Positions 9,058-17,475 of a stretch of DNA of 64,000 bases are shown piece by piece. Below the pieces are notes generated by a model that worked only from the letters and a program-made list of their open reading frames with translations, had not been told where the DNA came from and ran no database searches. Source of the stretch: Pseudomonas fontis (GTDB taxonomy: Bacteria > Pseudomonadota > Gammaproteobacteria > Pseudomonadales > Pseudomonadaceae). Position 1 is the stretch's first letter, and each line of letters begins with the position of its first letter. The stretch spans positions 288,625 through 352,624 of the forward strand of contig NZ_JAMDGY010000020.1 of NCBI RefSeq assembly GCF_028656955.1, in the 5' to 3' direction. The translations under genes and the position numbers were made by a program.

Positions 9058-10260
9058 ATGTCCCAGTCACCGCGCCCCCTGGCGGTTACCCTGCAAGTCG
9101 TCTCCATCGTCCTGTTCACCTTTATCGGTTACCTGAATATCGGCATCCCGCTGGCCGTACTGCCCGGCTATGTGCACAACGAACTGGGCTTCGGCACCGT
9201 CATCGCCGGCCTGGTGATCAGCGTTCAATACCTCGCCACCCTGCTCAGCCGCCCCTATGCCAGCCGCATCATCGACAACCTGGGCAGCAAGCGCGCAGTG
9301 ATCTACGGCCTGGCCGGCTGCGGCCTGAGCGGCGTATTCATGCTGCTTTCAGCCTGGCTGCAACACGCGCCCTGGCTCAGCCTGGCCAGCCTGCTGGTGG
9401 GCCGCCTGGTACTGGGCAGCGCGGAAAGCCTGGTCGGCTCCGGCTCGATTGGCTGGGGCATCGGCCGCGTCGGCGCCCAGCACACCGCCAAGGTGATCTC
9501 CTGGAACGGCATCGCCAGCTACGGCGCACTGGCCATCGGTGCGCCGCTGGGGGTACTGCTGGTGCAGCAATTTGGCTTGTGGAGCATGGGCGCGAGCATC
9601 CTGCTGCTCTGCGTGATTGGCCTGGCGCTAGCGTGGCCGAAACAGGCCGCACCCATCGTCGCCGGTGAGCGACTGCCATTCCTGCATGTACTGGGCAAGG
9701 TCTTCGGTCACGGCTCGGGGCTGGCATTGGGCTCGATCGGCTTTGGCACCATCGCCACCTTCATCACCCTGTACTACGCCAGCCATAGCTGGAGCAACGC
9801 GGCCCTGTGCCTGAGCCTGTTCGGCGCCAGCTTCATTTGCGCGCGGCTGCTGTTCGGCAGCCTGATCAACCGCATCGGCGGCTACCGCGTGGCCATCGCC
9901 TGCCTGTCGGTGGAAACCCTCGGCCTTCTGCTGCTGTGGATGGCACCCAGCGCCGAGCTGGCGCTGGCCGGGGCGGCGCTCAGCGGCTTTGGCTTCTCGC
10001 TGGTATTCCCGGCGCTGGGGGTGGAAGCGGTGAACCTTGTGCCCGCCTCCAATCGCGGCGCGGCGGTGGGTGCCTATTCGCTGTTCATCGACTTGTCGCT
10101 GGGCATCACCGGCCCGCTGGCCGGGGCGATTGCCGCAGGCTTCGGCTTTGCCTCGATCTTCCTGTTCGCCGCCATTGCCGCCTGTGGCGGCTTGCTGCTC
10201 AGCGTCTACCTGTACCAGCAGGCGCGCCTGCGCCCGGCACACGTCAGCCAACCTCAGTAG
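9058..10260 (+). CDS. MFS transporter, YfcJ/YhhS (UPF0226) type
   Basis: 400 residues with about 12 hydrophobic segments, the standard size of a major facilitator. Segment 1 begins near residue 10 ([20 protein letters not shown]), and the loop between helices 2 and 3 reads [18 protein letters not shown], a variant of the MFS motif A. The overall pattern resembles the YfcJ/YhhS arabinose-efflux-like subgroup. The substrate cannot be told from sequence. It is an inner-membrane protein, probably an exporter. Convergent with arfB: the 3' ends overlap by 7 bp. Confidence 0.85.
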   Translation: MSQSPRPLAVTLQVVSIVLFTFIGYLNIGIPLAVLPGYVHNELGFGTVIAGLVISVQYLATLLSRPYASRIIDNLGSKRAVIYGLAGCGLSGVFMLLSAWLQHAPWLSLASLLVGRLVLGSAESLVGSGSIGWGIGRVGAQHTAKVISWNGIASYGALAIGAPLGVLLVQQFGLWSMGASILLLCVIGLALAWPKQAAPIVAGERLPFLHVLGKVFGHGSGLALGSIGFGTIATFITLYYASHSWSNAALCLSLFGASFICARLLFGSLINRIGGYRVAIACLSVETLGLLLLWMAPSAELALAGAALSGFGFSLVFPALGVEAVNLVPASNRGAAVGAYSLFIDLSLGITGPLAGAIAAGFGFASIFLFAAIAACGGLLLSVYLYQQARLRPAHVSQPQ

Positions 10261-10667
10261 TCGATCTTGCCGCGCCCGGCCTTGATCGTGCCGCGCTTGC
10301 TCTTGGCATCCAGGCGGCGGGTTTTCGAGCCCTTGGTCGGACGTGTCGGGCGGCGCGCCTTCTCGACCTTGGTCGCTGCCAGGAGCAATTCGCGCAGCCG
10401 CTCCAGCGCATCGGCGCGGTTCTGCTCCTGGGTCCGGTATTGCTGGGCCTTGATCACCACTACGCCTTCAGCGGTGATCCGACTGTCACTGAACGCCAGC
10501 AGGCGTTCCTTGTAGAACGGCGGCAACGACGAGGCCTGGCTGTCGAAGCGCAGGTACACGGCACTGGAAACCTTGTTGACGTTCTGCCCACCCGCACCCT
10601 GGGCGCGGATGGCGTTCAGCTCGATCTCGTCATCGGGGATGTGCACGGCATTGGAAATGATCAGCAT
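10254..10667 (-). CDS. arfB: Ribosome-rescue peptidyl-tRNA hydrolase ArfB
   Basis: 137 residues. It releases stalled peptides from non-stop ribosomes. It has the class I release-factor catalytic motif GGQ at residues 26-28 ([12 protein letters not shown]) and a long basic C-terminal tail ([20 protein letters not shown]...), which in ArfB inserts in the empty mRNA channel. The start at 10667 gives the normal length; the longer reading has no support. Convergent with the MFS gene, sharing 7 bp at the stops. Confidence 0.95.
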   Translation of the reverse strand: MLIISNAVHIPDDEIELNAIRAQGAGGQNVNKVSSAVYLRFDSQASSLPPFYKERLLAFSDSRITAEGVVVIKAQQYRTQEQNRADALERLRELLLAATKVEKARRPTRPTKGSKTRRLDAKSKRGTIKAGRGKIDY

Positions 10668-10725
10668 GGGGCCTGGCTTTGAAGAAGAGCAGGCACACAG
10701 GATACCCGCCTGCCCCGGCAAAACC

Positions 10726-10753
10726 AAAAAGCCCGGCACTGGGCCGGGCTTTT
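10726..10753. terminator. Rho-independent terminator downstream of aroP2
   Basis: Stem aaagcccggc / gccgggcttt (10728-10737 and 10743-10752) with a 5-nt loop, flanked by A-runs on one side and T-runs on the other. It sits between the 3' end of aroP2 and the start of arfB, both on the minus strand, so it ends aroP2 transcripts before arfB. Confidence 0.8.
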
Positions 10754-10770
10754 CGCGTTCACGCGGGAGC

Positions 10771-12189
10771 TTACTTGGCCGCAGCGCTGGCGGCAGGTGC
10801 CACGCGCGGGGTGCGCTTGCCTTTCAGCTGGTAGCAGATCCACATCGCCGCCACCCAGAACGGAATGGCGTAGACCGAGACCTTGATGCCGTCCATCTGC
10901 AGCATGATGCCGAGGATGAAGACCACGAAGGCCAGGCACAGGAAGTTGCCATAGGGGTACCAGAGTGCCTTGAACAGCGGGGTCTGCTGGGTACGGTCCA
11001 TGTGTTGACGGAACTTGAAGTGCGAGAAGCTGATCATTGCCCAGTTGATCACCAGGGTCGCAACCACCAGCGACATCAGCAGCTCCAGGGCGCTGTGCGG
11101 CATCAGGTAGTTGAGCAGCACGGCCACCACGGTGACCGCAGCCGAGGCCAGGATCGAACGCACCGGCACGCCGCGCTTGTCGATCTTCGCCAAGCCTTTA
11201 GGCGCATCACCTTGCTCGGCCATGCCATAGAGCATGCGGGCGTTGCAGTAGGTGCCGCTGTTGTACACCGACAGTGCCGCGGTCAGGACCACGAAGTTGA
11301 GGATGTGCGCGGCGGTGTTGCTGCCCAGCATCGAGAACACTTGTACGAACGGGCTGGCTGCATACGAATCACCGCCGGCAGTCAGGTTGCTGACCAGGCT
11401 GTTCCACGGGGTCAGCGACAGCAGCACGACCAGCGCACCGATGTAGAAGATCAGGATGCGGTAGATGACCTGGTTGATCGCTTTCGGGATCACGGTCTTC
11501 GGCTTGTCGGCTTCAGCTGCGGTGAAACCGAGCATTTCCAGGCCGCCGAAGGAGAACATGATCAGCGCCATGGCCATGATCAGGCCGCTGACGCCATGCG
11601 GGAAGAAGCCGCCATGCACCCACAGGTTGGTAACCGAAGCTTCCGGGCCGCCGCTGCCGCTGACCAGCATGTAGCTGCCCAGGCCGATCATGCCGACGAT
11701 GGCGACTACCTTGATGATCGCGAACCAGAACTCCGCCTCGCCGAACACTTTCACGTTGGCCAGGTTGATCACATTGATGAGCAGGAAGAACGCGGCTGCC
11801 GAGACCCAGGTCGGGATCTCCGGCCACCAGTAGTGGACATACTTGCCGACAGCGGTGAGCTCCGACATCCCAACCAGGATGTACAGGATCCAGCAGTTCC
11901 AACCCGACAGGAAGCCGGCGAAGCCGCCCCAGTACTTGTGGGCGAAGTGGCTGAAGGAGCCGGCGACGGGCTCTTCGACGATCATTTCGCCGAGCTGGCG
12001 CATGATCAGGAAGGCGATGAAGCCGCAGATGGCGTAACCGAGGATCATCGACGGGCCGGCCGACTGCATCACACCGGCCGAGCCGAGGAACAGCCCGGTA
12101 CCGATGGCGCCTCCCAGTGCGATCAGCTGGATGTGGCGGTTTTTCAGGCCACGCTTGAGCTCACCTGAATGCGAGTTTTGTCCACTCAT
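10771..12189 (-). CDS. aroP: Aromatic amino acid permease (APC superfamily)
   Basis: 472 residues with 12 predicted membrane segments; proton-driven amino acid import across the inner membrane. Family marks are LKRGLKNRHIQLIALGGAIG at the N-terminus with GTGLFLGS, and FSFGGLEMLGFTAAEADKP in the middle, typical of the AroP/ProY/GabP amino acid transporter group. The start at 12189 is preceded only by a loosely spaced AGGTGA, so an upstream start is possible. AroP-type is favoured over ProY because of the phh neighbourhood and a TyrR-like box 500 bp upstream; this is an inference. Confidence 0.82.
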   Translation of the reverse strand: MSGQNSHSGELKRGLKNRHIQLIALGGAIGTGLFLGSAGVMQSAGPSMILGYAICGFIAFLIMRQLGEMIVEEPVAGSFSHFAHKYWGGFAGFLSGWNCWILYILVGMSELTAVGKYVHYWWPEIPTWVSAAAFFLLINVINLANVKVFGEAEFWFAIIKVVAIVGMIGLGSYMLVSGSGGPEASVTNLWVHGGFFPHGVSGLIMAMALIMFSFGGLEMLGFTAAEADKPKTVIPKAINQVIYRILIFYIGALVVLLSLTPWNSLVSNLTAGGDSYAASPFVQVFSMLGSNTAAHILNFVVLTAALSVYNSGTYCNARMLYGMAEQGDAPKGLAKIDKRGVPVRSILASAAVTVVAVLLNYLMPHSALELLMSLVVATLVINWAMISFSHFKFRQHMDRTQQTPLFKALWYPYGNFLCLAFVVFILGIMLQMDGIKVSVYAIPFWVAAMWICYQLKGKRTPRVAPAASAAAK

Positions 12190-12692
12190 GAACGGAGTCA
12201 CCTGTTTGTTTTTATCTGTGACGGGATCGGACCCACCGCGCTCGTGGCGCAGCGGAATTATCAAGGTGGTTGCCTTGGGATCTTGGACCTGGGTGTTCCG
12301 GTGGGGCAAAAGCCCTTGCGAATCAGCCCGGCGTCAGCAAGGTTGCGCGGTACGCAGTTGGGTCACAGTTAAAACGCGGCGCATTGTATACCCTTGCTTT
12401 GACGCAGGGGTCAACACGTTGCGTAACTGTCTGATGACAAGACGCAGCGGTCCGGCGGGAGAAATGAAGCCTGGGGTCGTGTACGGCGTGCATGGCGCCT
12501 CCATTTGTTCTTATGTCTTGCCCTGCTCTTTGGCGGGGCTTTGCACGATGGCAATGGGCACATATCACCGCTGTACGGGCGCCGGAGCAAGCCGTTGACG
12601 TGAGCGTAAAGGCGCTTGGCGCGAGGATTGCGGCAAGGTTTTGTTACGGGCTCTGGCTTGGGAAGGAATGGGCTGGGGAATGCGCAGGAATT

Positions 12693-12710
12693 TGTAACGA
12701 TATTTTTACA
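12693..12710. promoter_or_regulatory. TyrR/PhhR-type box upstream of aroP
   Basis: TGTAAC-GATATT-TTTACA matches TGTAAA-N6-TTTACA at 11 of 12 positions, a better match than the two boxes at phhA. It lies 504 bp upstream of the aroP start codon, unusually far unless the leader is long or looping is involved. Confidence 0.5.
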
Positions 12711-12781
12711 ACATGGTTTGTTTTGTTTACAGGCCTTGAGCTAGAGCGCTCGGCTGCCTGTGGAATTGACCACAAGGATCG

Positions 12782-12875
12782 GTAGCCGCTGCCGTCAGGC
12801 TGCGCTCGCCTGCAACGCAGGCGCCGCCTTTGGGAGCCCTTACGGACTCCAGCGCAGCCTGACGGCAGCGGCTAC
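12782..12875. repeat. 94-bp cruciform repeat, copy 1
   Basis: Perfect 25-bp terminal inverted repeats (12782-12806 and 12851-12875) enclose a hairpin (cgcctgc-aac-gcaggcg) and a second, weaker hairpin. A second copy starts at 63922. It is unrelated to the 35-bp REP units. It carries no gene; a frame through it starting RAPKGGACVAGERSLTAAAT is a by-product. Confidence 0.85.
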
Positions 12876-12889
12876 ACCTTGTGCGCACC

Positions 12890-13144
12890 TCAAGCGATCT
12901 TGAAGCCGGGAAGACCGTTTTCTGCTCGCCACGTCTTGACTTCATCAACCAAACTTTCTGGCGTAAGATCTGCGTCATTTACCGGGAAGTAAATCAAGTC
13001 CGAGCCTGAACGGTGTCCTGACACACGCTCAAACTCCAGTACGTCTTTAATATTTTGCGCTTCAATTTTTTGAGCCCCGTCAAAAATCTCTTGCACCAAT
13101 GCTAAAAATTCAGCTTCCGTATATTCTGAAAATAACTTTTCCAC
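12890..13144 (-). CDS. Colicin/pyocin DNase immunity protein
   Basis: 84 residues, the usual size of ImmE2/E7/E9 and pyocin S-type immunity proteins, which bind and block a cognate HNH nuclease in the cytoplasm. It has the helical family pattern: YTEAEFLALVQEIFDGAQ, VLEFERVSGHRSGSDLIYFP with the conserved SGSDLIYxP interface segment, and a VDEVKTWRAENGLPGFK end. The frame is intact, in contrast to the frameshifted paralogue just upstream (13232-13488). It could protect against a nuclease bacteriocin made by other strains even though the local toxin gene is broken. The gap between the two immunity genes holds a single REP unit. Confidence 0.9.
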   Translation of the reverse strand: MEKLFSEYTEAEFLALVQEIFDGAQKIEAQNIKDVLEFERVSGHRSGSDLIYFPVNDADLTPESLVDEVKTWRAENGLPGFKIA

Positions 13145-13172
13145 CCATACTCTTCTCCGTTCGAGCGTATAT

Positions 13173-13199
13173 CTGTGGGAGCCGGCCTTGCCGGCGATG
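13173..13199. repeat. Single REP unit between immunity genes
   Basis: One ctgtgggagccggccttgcc..gatg unit, without a partner, placed between the two immunity genes. Confidence 0.75.
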
Positions 13200-13231
13200 A
13201 AGCCAACACAACGCCTACAGAAGTGCAGAGT

Positions 13232-13488
13232 TCAAGAAACCTTGAAGCCCGGGAGGCCATTCTGCGCCCTCCACTCCCTAACCTCGCCAACAACACTTTC
13301 AGGCGTAGGCTCACCGTCACTTTCCGGGTAGTAAATCAAATCCCGCCCTGACGGATGTTCTGCTACACGATCAAATTCCTGGACATCATCAATATGCTCC
13401 TCCTCTGACCGCTGGGCACCATTAAAAATAGCTCGCACCAGCGCAAGGAACTCCGCTTCGGTGTAGTCCGAAAAACCTTATTGGCCAT
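13232..13488 (-). pseudogene. Second colicin/pyocin immunity gene, frameshifted near its start
   Basis: The ATG at 13488 lies 3 bp after the toxin-gene stop, the expected coupling, with ggggaga upstream. After MANKV the frame is lost: a run of five T (minus strand, near 13471-13475) must be six to read on into FSDYTEAEFLALVRAIFNG and the rest of the protein, which ends NGLPGFKVS. The remaining 68 residues clearly match the family (SGRDLIYYP). Either a one-base deletion inactivated the gene or there is a homopolymer sequencing error. It is a diverged paralogue of the gene at 12890. As the gene directly behind the nuclease domain it was probably the cognate immunity. Confidence 0.82.
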
Positions 13489-13491
13489 ACC

Positions 13492-14566
13492 TTATCTCCC
13501 CGAGTGAATTTGAACATGACGCTTCGGCGTAACAACCCTCAAATTATCAACATCGTAAACAGCACCACCTTTTGAAACATGAACCTTATGATGTATTTCG
13601 AACTTTTTTCTTCTCCCAACCTTTTCACGAAAAACGACTATCGGCGCCTTGCCATTTGAGAGCAGGGACAGATTCCCAAGTCTAAATTGTCCTGCTAGCA
13701 CCGCATCCCCCGCAACTGATCCGCCACTTGCACCGGCACCACGGCCCCTGCTGGCCGAGCTGCCGCGTCCAGCCAACGCCCGGAAACCACCTCACCACTA
13801 CCACTCGCCACACCAGGATCATCCCGACGATCCCTGAAGGCGACATAGACCGGCTTGAGCCCCGAGTCCGCCGGGAACCAGACAATGTAGTCATCGAAAT
13901 CCAGGTCGACCAGTGCTGGATACGTTTCAATCTGTGGCTGAACCGGCGTAGCTACAGCCCCCGGATACACCTGAATTTCAGGATGCACCACCGGACTTGC
14001 AGTGGAACTGTCACCGGGCTGGATGATAGGGGTGCCCGAAGTACCTCAGCCTCTTGCTGTGCCTGAACTATCGCAAACTGGGTGGAGAGAGATGGTGCGC
14101 TGGTCCAGTTGCCTCAACGCTTCCGACACAAGCATTGCGGAATAGGCCGCCGCATAGGAATTCGCCCAAACGGGGTAGATGTCACGAATATCCTGAATAG
14201 GCATGACATCCAGATCCCTCATCGAAATCGTATCGATAAAGTCTTGCCGGCTCTTGACCAGTGGATCACCAGAGAAAAATTGATTGAACTCAGTTAGAAG
14301 CCGAGGAAGTGCAAGTTTCCCTTGACCCGCCAACTGCCGAACGACGTACAGCTCCCTACTGATAATTGAAGCAAGCGAAACATCAATCTCACCCGCTAAC
14401 GCAGAGACTGCCACATTGATTTCGTATAGCCCTCTATACACGAACGAAGGTTAAGAGGGGACGCGTCATAGCCATGGCCTGTTGAAAGGCGCATATAGGT
14501 TTGTTTTTTGTAGGCATTGACCTCTGTCGGAGGCAAATAAATAGTACCGCTACTTCCCTGTGACAT
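13492..14566 (-). pseudogene. S-type pyocin / colicin-like HNH nuclease gene, multiply disrupted
   Basis: The remnant reads from ATG at 14566 (site AGGAG) to a TAA at 13492. In order it shows an N-terminal piece (SGTIYLPPTEVNAYKKQTY), a helical piece at 14441-14046, a linker in a third frame (FAIVQAQQEAEVLRAP), the S-type pyocin domain (DDYIVWFPADSGLKPVYVAF; 13991-13695) and the HNH nuclease end (KFEIHHKVHVSKGGAVYDVDN, then VTPKRHVQIHSG). At least four frame changes are needed: near 14450, in a CT-repeat near 14085, near 14000, and at the pyocin/nuclease junction near 13705, where about 20 residues of the nuclease are also missing. About 1.08 kb remains, short for an S-type pyocin. It must be non-functional. 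Confidence 0.88.
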
Positions 14567-14670
14567 ACAGTTTCTCCTTGGACTGTAGGTCGCAGATTAA
14601 ATAGCCAGGTAAGTGGCTCAGCTGTACATAGTTATTGATTTACCCGTCATACAAAAAATCGAGGCAAAAA

Positions 14671-14694
14671 AAAGCCAACCCGAAGGTTGGCTTT
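14671..14694 (-). terminator. Rho-independent terminator of rluB
   Basis: A 10-bp stem (aaagccaacc / ggttggcttt) with a cgaa tetraloop, followed on the minus strand by a run of T. It lies about 10 bp after the rluB stop. Confidence 0.88.
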
Positions 14695-14704
14695 CTTCTA
14701 TCGC

Positions 14705-15760
14705 TTACCGCGGCTGAGGCGGCTTGCTGCGGCTGCTGCCCGGGCGCTTGGGCGCCGAGCGAAGCGGTTTCTTCATGTCGCTCGGGCGTTCGGCAACGGT
14801 GCTGCGGCCCTTGCGAGCCGGCGACTCTTCACGCGGCTGACGCGCTGGACGCTCGCTGGTTGCATCCTTGGCCGGACGCAGGTTGCGCACGCGCTCGCCA
14901 CGACCCAACGGGGCACTCGACTTGCGCTGCATGCGCTCGAGCTTGTCCTTGGTCTTGGCCTTCATCACCGGCATCTTCACCGGGGTCAGACCCACTTCAG
15001 CGGCCAGGATATCAACCTCGCGCTGATCCATTTCACGCCAGCGACCCATCGGCAGGTCGGAGTTGAGGAACACCGGGCCGAAACGCACGCGCTTCAGACG
15101 GCTGACCACCAGCCCCTGGGATTCCCACAGGCGGCGTACTTCACGGTTGCGCCCTTCCATCACCACGCAGTGGTACCAGTGGTTGAAACCTTCACCACCC
15201 GGTGCTTCCTGGATGTCGGTGAAGCGCGCCGGACCATCTTCGAGCACCACGCCAGCCTTCAGGCGGGCGATCATGTCTTCGTCGACTTCGCCACGCACAC
15301 GCACCGCGTACTCACGGTCCATTTCGGACGACGGGTGCATCAGGCGGTTGGCCAGCTCACCATCGGTGGTGAACATCAGCAAACCAGTGGTGTTGATGTC
15401 CAGACGGCCAACGTTGATCCAGCGGCCTTCTTTCGGGCGCGGCAGGCGGTCGAACACGGTCGGACGGCCTTCCGGGTCGTCACGGGTGCAGATCTCACCG
15501 TCTGGCTTGTTGTACAGGATGACCCGGCGAACGGTCTCGGCGGCTTCTTCGCGCTTGATCACGCGACCGTCAACGGAGATCGAGTCGTGCAGGTCGACAC
15601 GCAGGCCAAGGGTGGCCGCCTTGCCGTTGACCTTGATACGGCCTTCGCCGATCCAGGCTTCAACGTCGCGACGCGAACCCACGCCAATGCGTGCCAGTAC
15701 TTTTTGAAGTTTTTCGCCAGCCGGACGCGGCGGGCTGTCTTGCAGTTCGTGCTCACTCAT
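14705..15760 (-). CDS. rluB: 23S rRNA pseudouridine(2605) synthase RluB
   Basis: 351 residues. It isomerises U2605 (E. coli numbering) of 23S rRNA to pseudouridine. An S4 RNA-binding domain (about 15-70, EKLQKVLARIGVGSRRDVEAWI) is followed by the RsuA/RluB catalytic domain with the nucleophile Asp121 in GRLDINTTGLL. The last 80 or so residues are rich in Arg, Lys, Pro and Ser and probably disordered, as in other Pseudomonas RluB. The ATG at 15760 follows GGAGGTG. It is the last gene of a minus-strand group with scpB, scpA and yciO and has its own terminator. Confidence 0.95.
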   Translation of the reverse strand: MSEHELQDSPPRPAGEKLQKVLARIGVGSRRDVEAWIGEGRIKVNGKAATLGLRVDLHDSISVDGRVIKREEAAETVRRVILYNKPDGEICTRDDPEGRPTVFDRLPRPKEGRWINVGRLDINTTGLLMFTTDGELANRLMHPSSEMDREYAVRVRGEVDEDMIARLKAGVVLEDGPARFTDIQEAPGGEGFNHWYHCVVMEGRNREVRRLWESQGLVVSRLKRVRFGPVFLNSDLPMGRWREMDQREVDILAAEVGLTPVKMPVMKAKTKDKLERMQRKSSAPLGRGERVRNLRPAKDATSERPARQPREESPARKGRSTVAERPSDMKKPLRSAPKRPGSSRSKPPQPR

Positions 15761-15866
15761 CTGGGCACCTCCCGGTGTAAGTAGTGATTGAAATCGGGTT
15801 TTCTGGCGAACTAGCACCAAAAAGGTCGCGAATCATACGCCGAATGCGCGCACAACGCATCACAGA

Positions 15867-16628
15867 CTAGTCGATATTACGCGGCTCGTCGTCTTCGATG
15901 GTCGGCTCGGGCTCGCGCAACAGGTCATCGAAATCGGTCTTGAGCCCCTCCTCCATCGAGTCCAGCTCCACCAGCAAGCTGCGGAAGCTGGTTTCCTCGG
16001 CGGGCGGCTCTGGGTCCTCGGCACTTTCGTCGGCCAGGGCCTGCAGATGCGCCGGCACCGGCGCGTCATCCAGCTCAAGCAGCGGCTCGGGCTCCATTTC
16101 ACGCAATACGGCCAACGGCGGCAGGTCGTCGAGATTCTTCAGGTTGAAATGGTCGAGGAACGCCTTGGTGGTGGCGAACATCGCCGGCTTGCCCGGCACT
16201 TCGCGGTAACCCACGATGCGAATCCACTCGCGCTCCAGCAAGGTCTTGACGATGTTGGTGTTGACCGCCACGCCACGTACATCCTCGATCTCGCCACGGG
16301 TGATCGGCTGGCGATAGGCAATCAACGCCAGGGTTTCGAGCAAGGCCCGGGAATAGCGCTGTGGGCGCTCTTCCCACAGGCGGCCGACCCATGGGGCGTA
16401 GTCTTCGCGGATCTGCAGGCGATAGCCGGAGGCCACTTCCTTCAACTCGAAAGCCCGGCCCGCGCAGGACTTGCGCAGCACCTCAAGGGCCTTCTTGAAC
16501 ACCGCAGGCTCGGGGCGCTCGGCCTCCTCGAACAGCTCGAACAGCCGTTCCAGCGATTGCGGTTTACCCGAGGCCAGCAAAAAGGCCTCCAGCAGGGGCG
16601 CGAGGTCGCGCGGCTCGTTCAGGTTCAT
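15867..16628 (-). CDS. scpB: Segregation and condensation protein B
   Basis: 253 residues. ScpB is a kleisin-associated winged-helix protein that works with ScpA and SMC in chromosome compaction and segregation. The N-terminal region (APLLEAFLLASGKPQSLERL) and the typical segment ETLALIAYRQPITRGEIEDV with RGVAVNTNIVKTLLER are clear family signatures. The acidic C-terminal tail after about residue 175 is poorly conserved. It follows scpA by 16 bp, and rluB starts about 100 bp after its stop, as in many gammaproteobacteria. Confidence 0.95.
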   Translation of the reverse strand: MNLNEPRDLAPLLEAFLLASGKPQSLERLFELFEEAERPEPAVFKKALEVLRKSCAGRAFELKEVASGYRLQIREDYAPWVGRLWEERPQRYSRALLETLALIAYRQPITRGEIEDVRGVAVNTNIVKTLLEREWIRIVGYREVPGKPAMFATTKAFLDHFNLKNLDDLPPLAVLREMEPEPLLELDDAPVPAHLQALADESAEDPEPPAEETSFRSLLVELDSMEEGLKTDFDDLLREPEPTIEDDEPRNID

Positions 16629-16644
16629 CGATGTGCTCAAAGGG

Positions 16645-17475
16645 TTACTCGGCGCGGGCCCGGACATGGATCGGCGCAAACGGCTCATTTTGCACCAATT
16701 CGACCAGCGATTCCTTGACCAGCTCAAGAATCGCCATGAAGGTCACCACCACGCCGAGCTTGCCCTCCTCGGCGGTGAACAGCTCGACGAACGGTACAAA
16801 ACCACCGCCCTTGAGGCGCTCCAGCACGTCGCTCATGCGCTCGCGGGTGGACAGTGTCTCGCGGCTGATCTGGTGGCTTTCGAACAGGTCACCGCGGCGC
16901 ATCACTTCAGCCATGGACAACAGCACTTCTTCCAGGCTGACCTCCGGCAACAGTTTGCGCGCCTTGGCCTGCGGTGCATCCAGGCGCGGCACGATGATCT
17001 CGCGGCCAACCCGGCTGAGGCCATCGATGCCTTCGGCGGCGGCCTTGAAGCGTTCGTATTCCTGCAAGCGGCGAATCAGCTCGGCACGCGGGTCGTCTTC
17101 TTCCTGCTCGATCTCGGCCGAACGCGGTAGCAGCATGCGCGACTTGATCTCGGCGAGCATCGCGGCCATCACCAGGTACTCGGCGGCCAACTCCAGGCGT
17201 ACTTCCTTCATCAGCTCGACATAGCCCATGTACTGGCGGGTGATTTCCGCCACGGGAATGTCGAGGATGTCGACGTTCTGCTTGCGAATCAGGTACAGCA
17301 GCAGGTCAAGCGGGCCTTCGAACGCCTCCAGGAAGACTTCCAGTGCATCCGGCGGGATGTACAGGTCGACCGGCATTTCGGTGTAGGCCTGGCCATAGAC
17401 CAGCACCAGCGGCAGTTCCTGCTGGGCATCGGCCTGGGGATCAACAACCGCTTCGACGGTAATGGCCTGGCTCAC
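16645..17475 (-). CDS. scpA: Segregation and condensation protein A (kleisin)
   Basis: 276 residues, start GTG at 17475. ScpA bridges the SMC heads. The N-terminal SMC-contact segment reads FEGPLDLLLYLIRKQNVDIL followed by IPVAEITRQYM, diagnostic of ScpA; AAEYLVMAAMLAEIKSRMLLP follows. The start codon overlaps the stop of the upstream yciO-like gene (GTGA), indicating translational coupling; this also supports GTG as the start. The first 45 residues are an extension typical of Pseudomonas ScpA. Confidence 0.95.
   Translation of the reverse strand: MSQAITVEAVVDPQADAQQELPLVLVYGQAYTEMPVDLYIPPDALEVFLEAFEGPLDLLLYLIRKQNVDILDIPVAEITRQYMGYVELMKEVRLELAAEYLVMAAMLAEIKSRMLLPRSAEIEQEEDDPRAELIRRLQEYERFKAAAEGIDGLSRVGREIIVPRLDAPQAKARKLLPEVSLEEVLLSMAEVMRRGDLFESHQISRETLSTRERMSDVLERLKGGGFVPFVELFTAEEGKLGVVVTFMAILELVKESLVELVQNEPFAPIHVRARAE

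Larger units (their letters stand above)
12190..12889. other. 700-bp intergenic region upstream of aroP
   Basis: No gene is supported here. The region carries the aroP leader, a more AT-rich stretch (about 12690-12735) with a TyrR-type box, and a 94-bp cruciform repeat at 12782-12875. Several open frames run through it, but they lack ribosome sites and coding character. The length and structure suggest a hotspot next to the bacteriocin locus. Confidence 0.55.

Noticed and set aside
12169..12785. Several frames of 64-164 codons in the gap upstream of aroP
   Set aside because: None has a ribosome site or recognisable protein features; they overlap one another in different frames.
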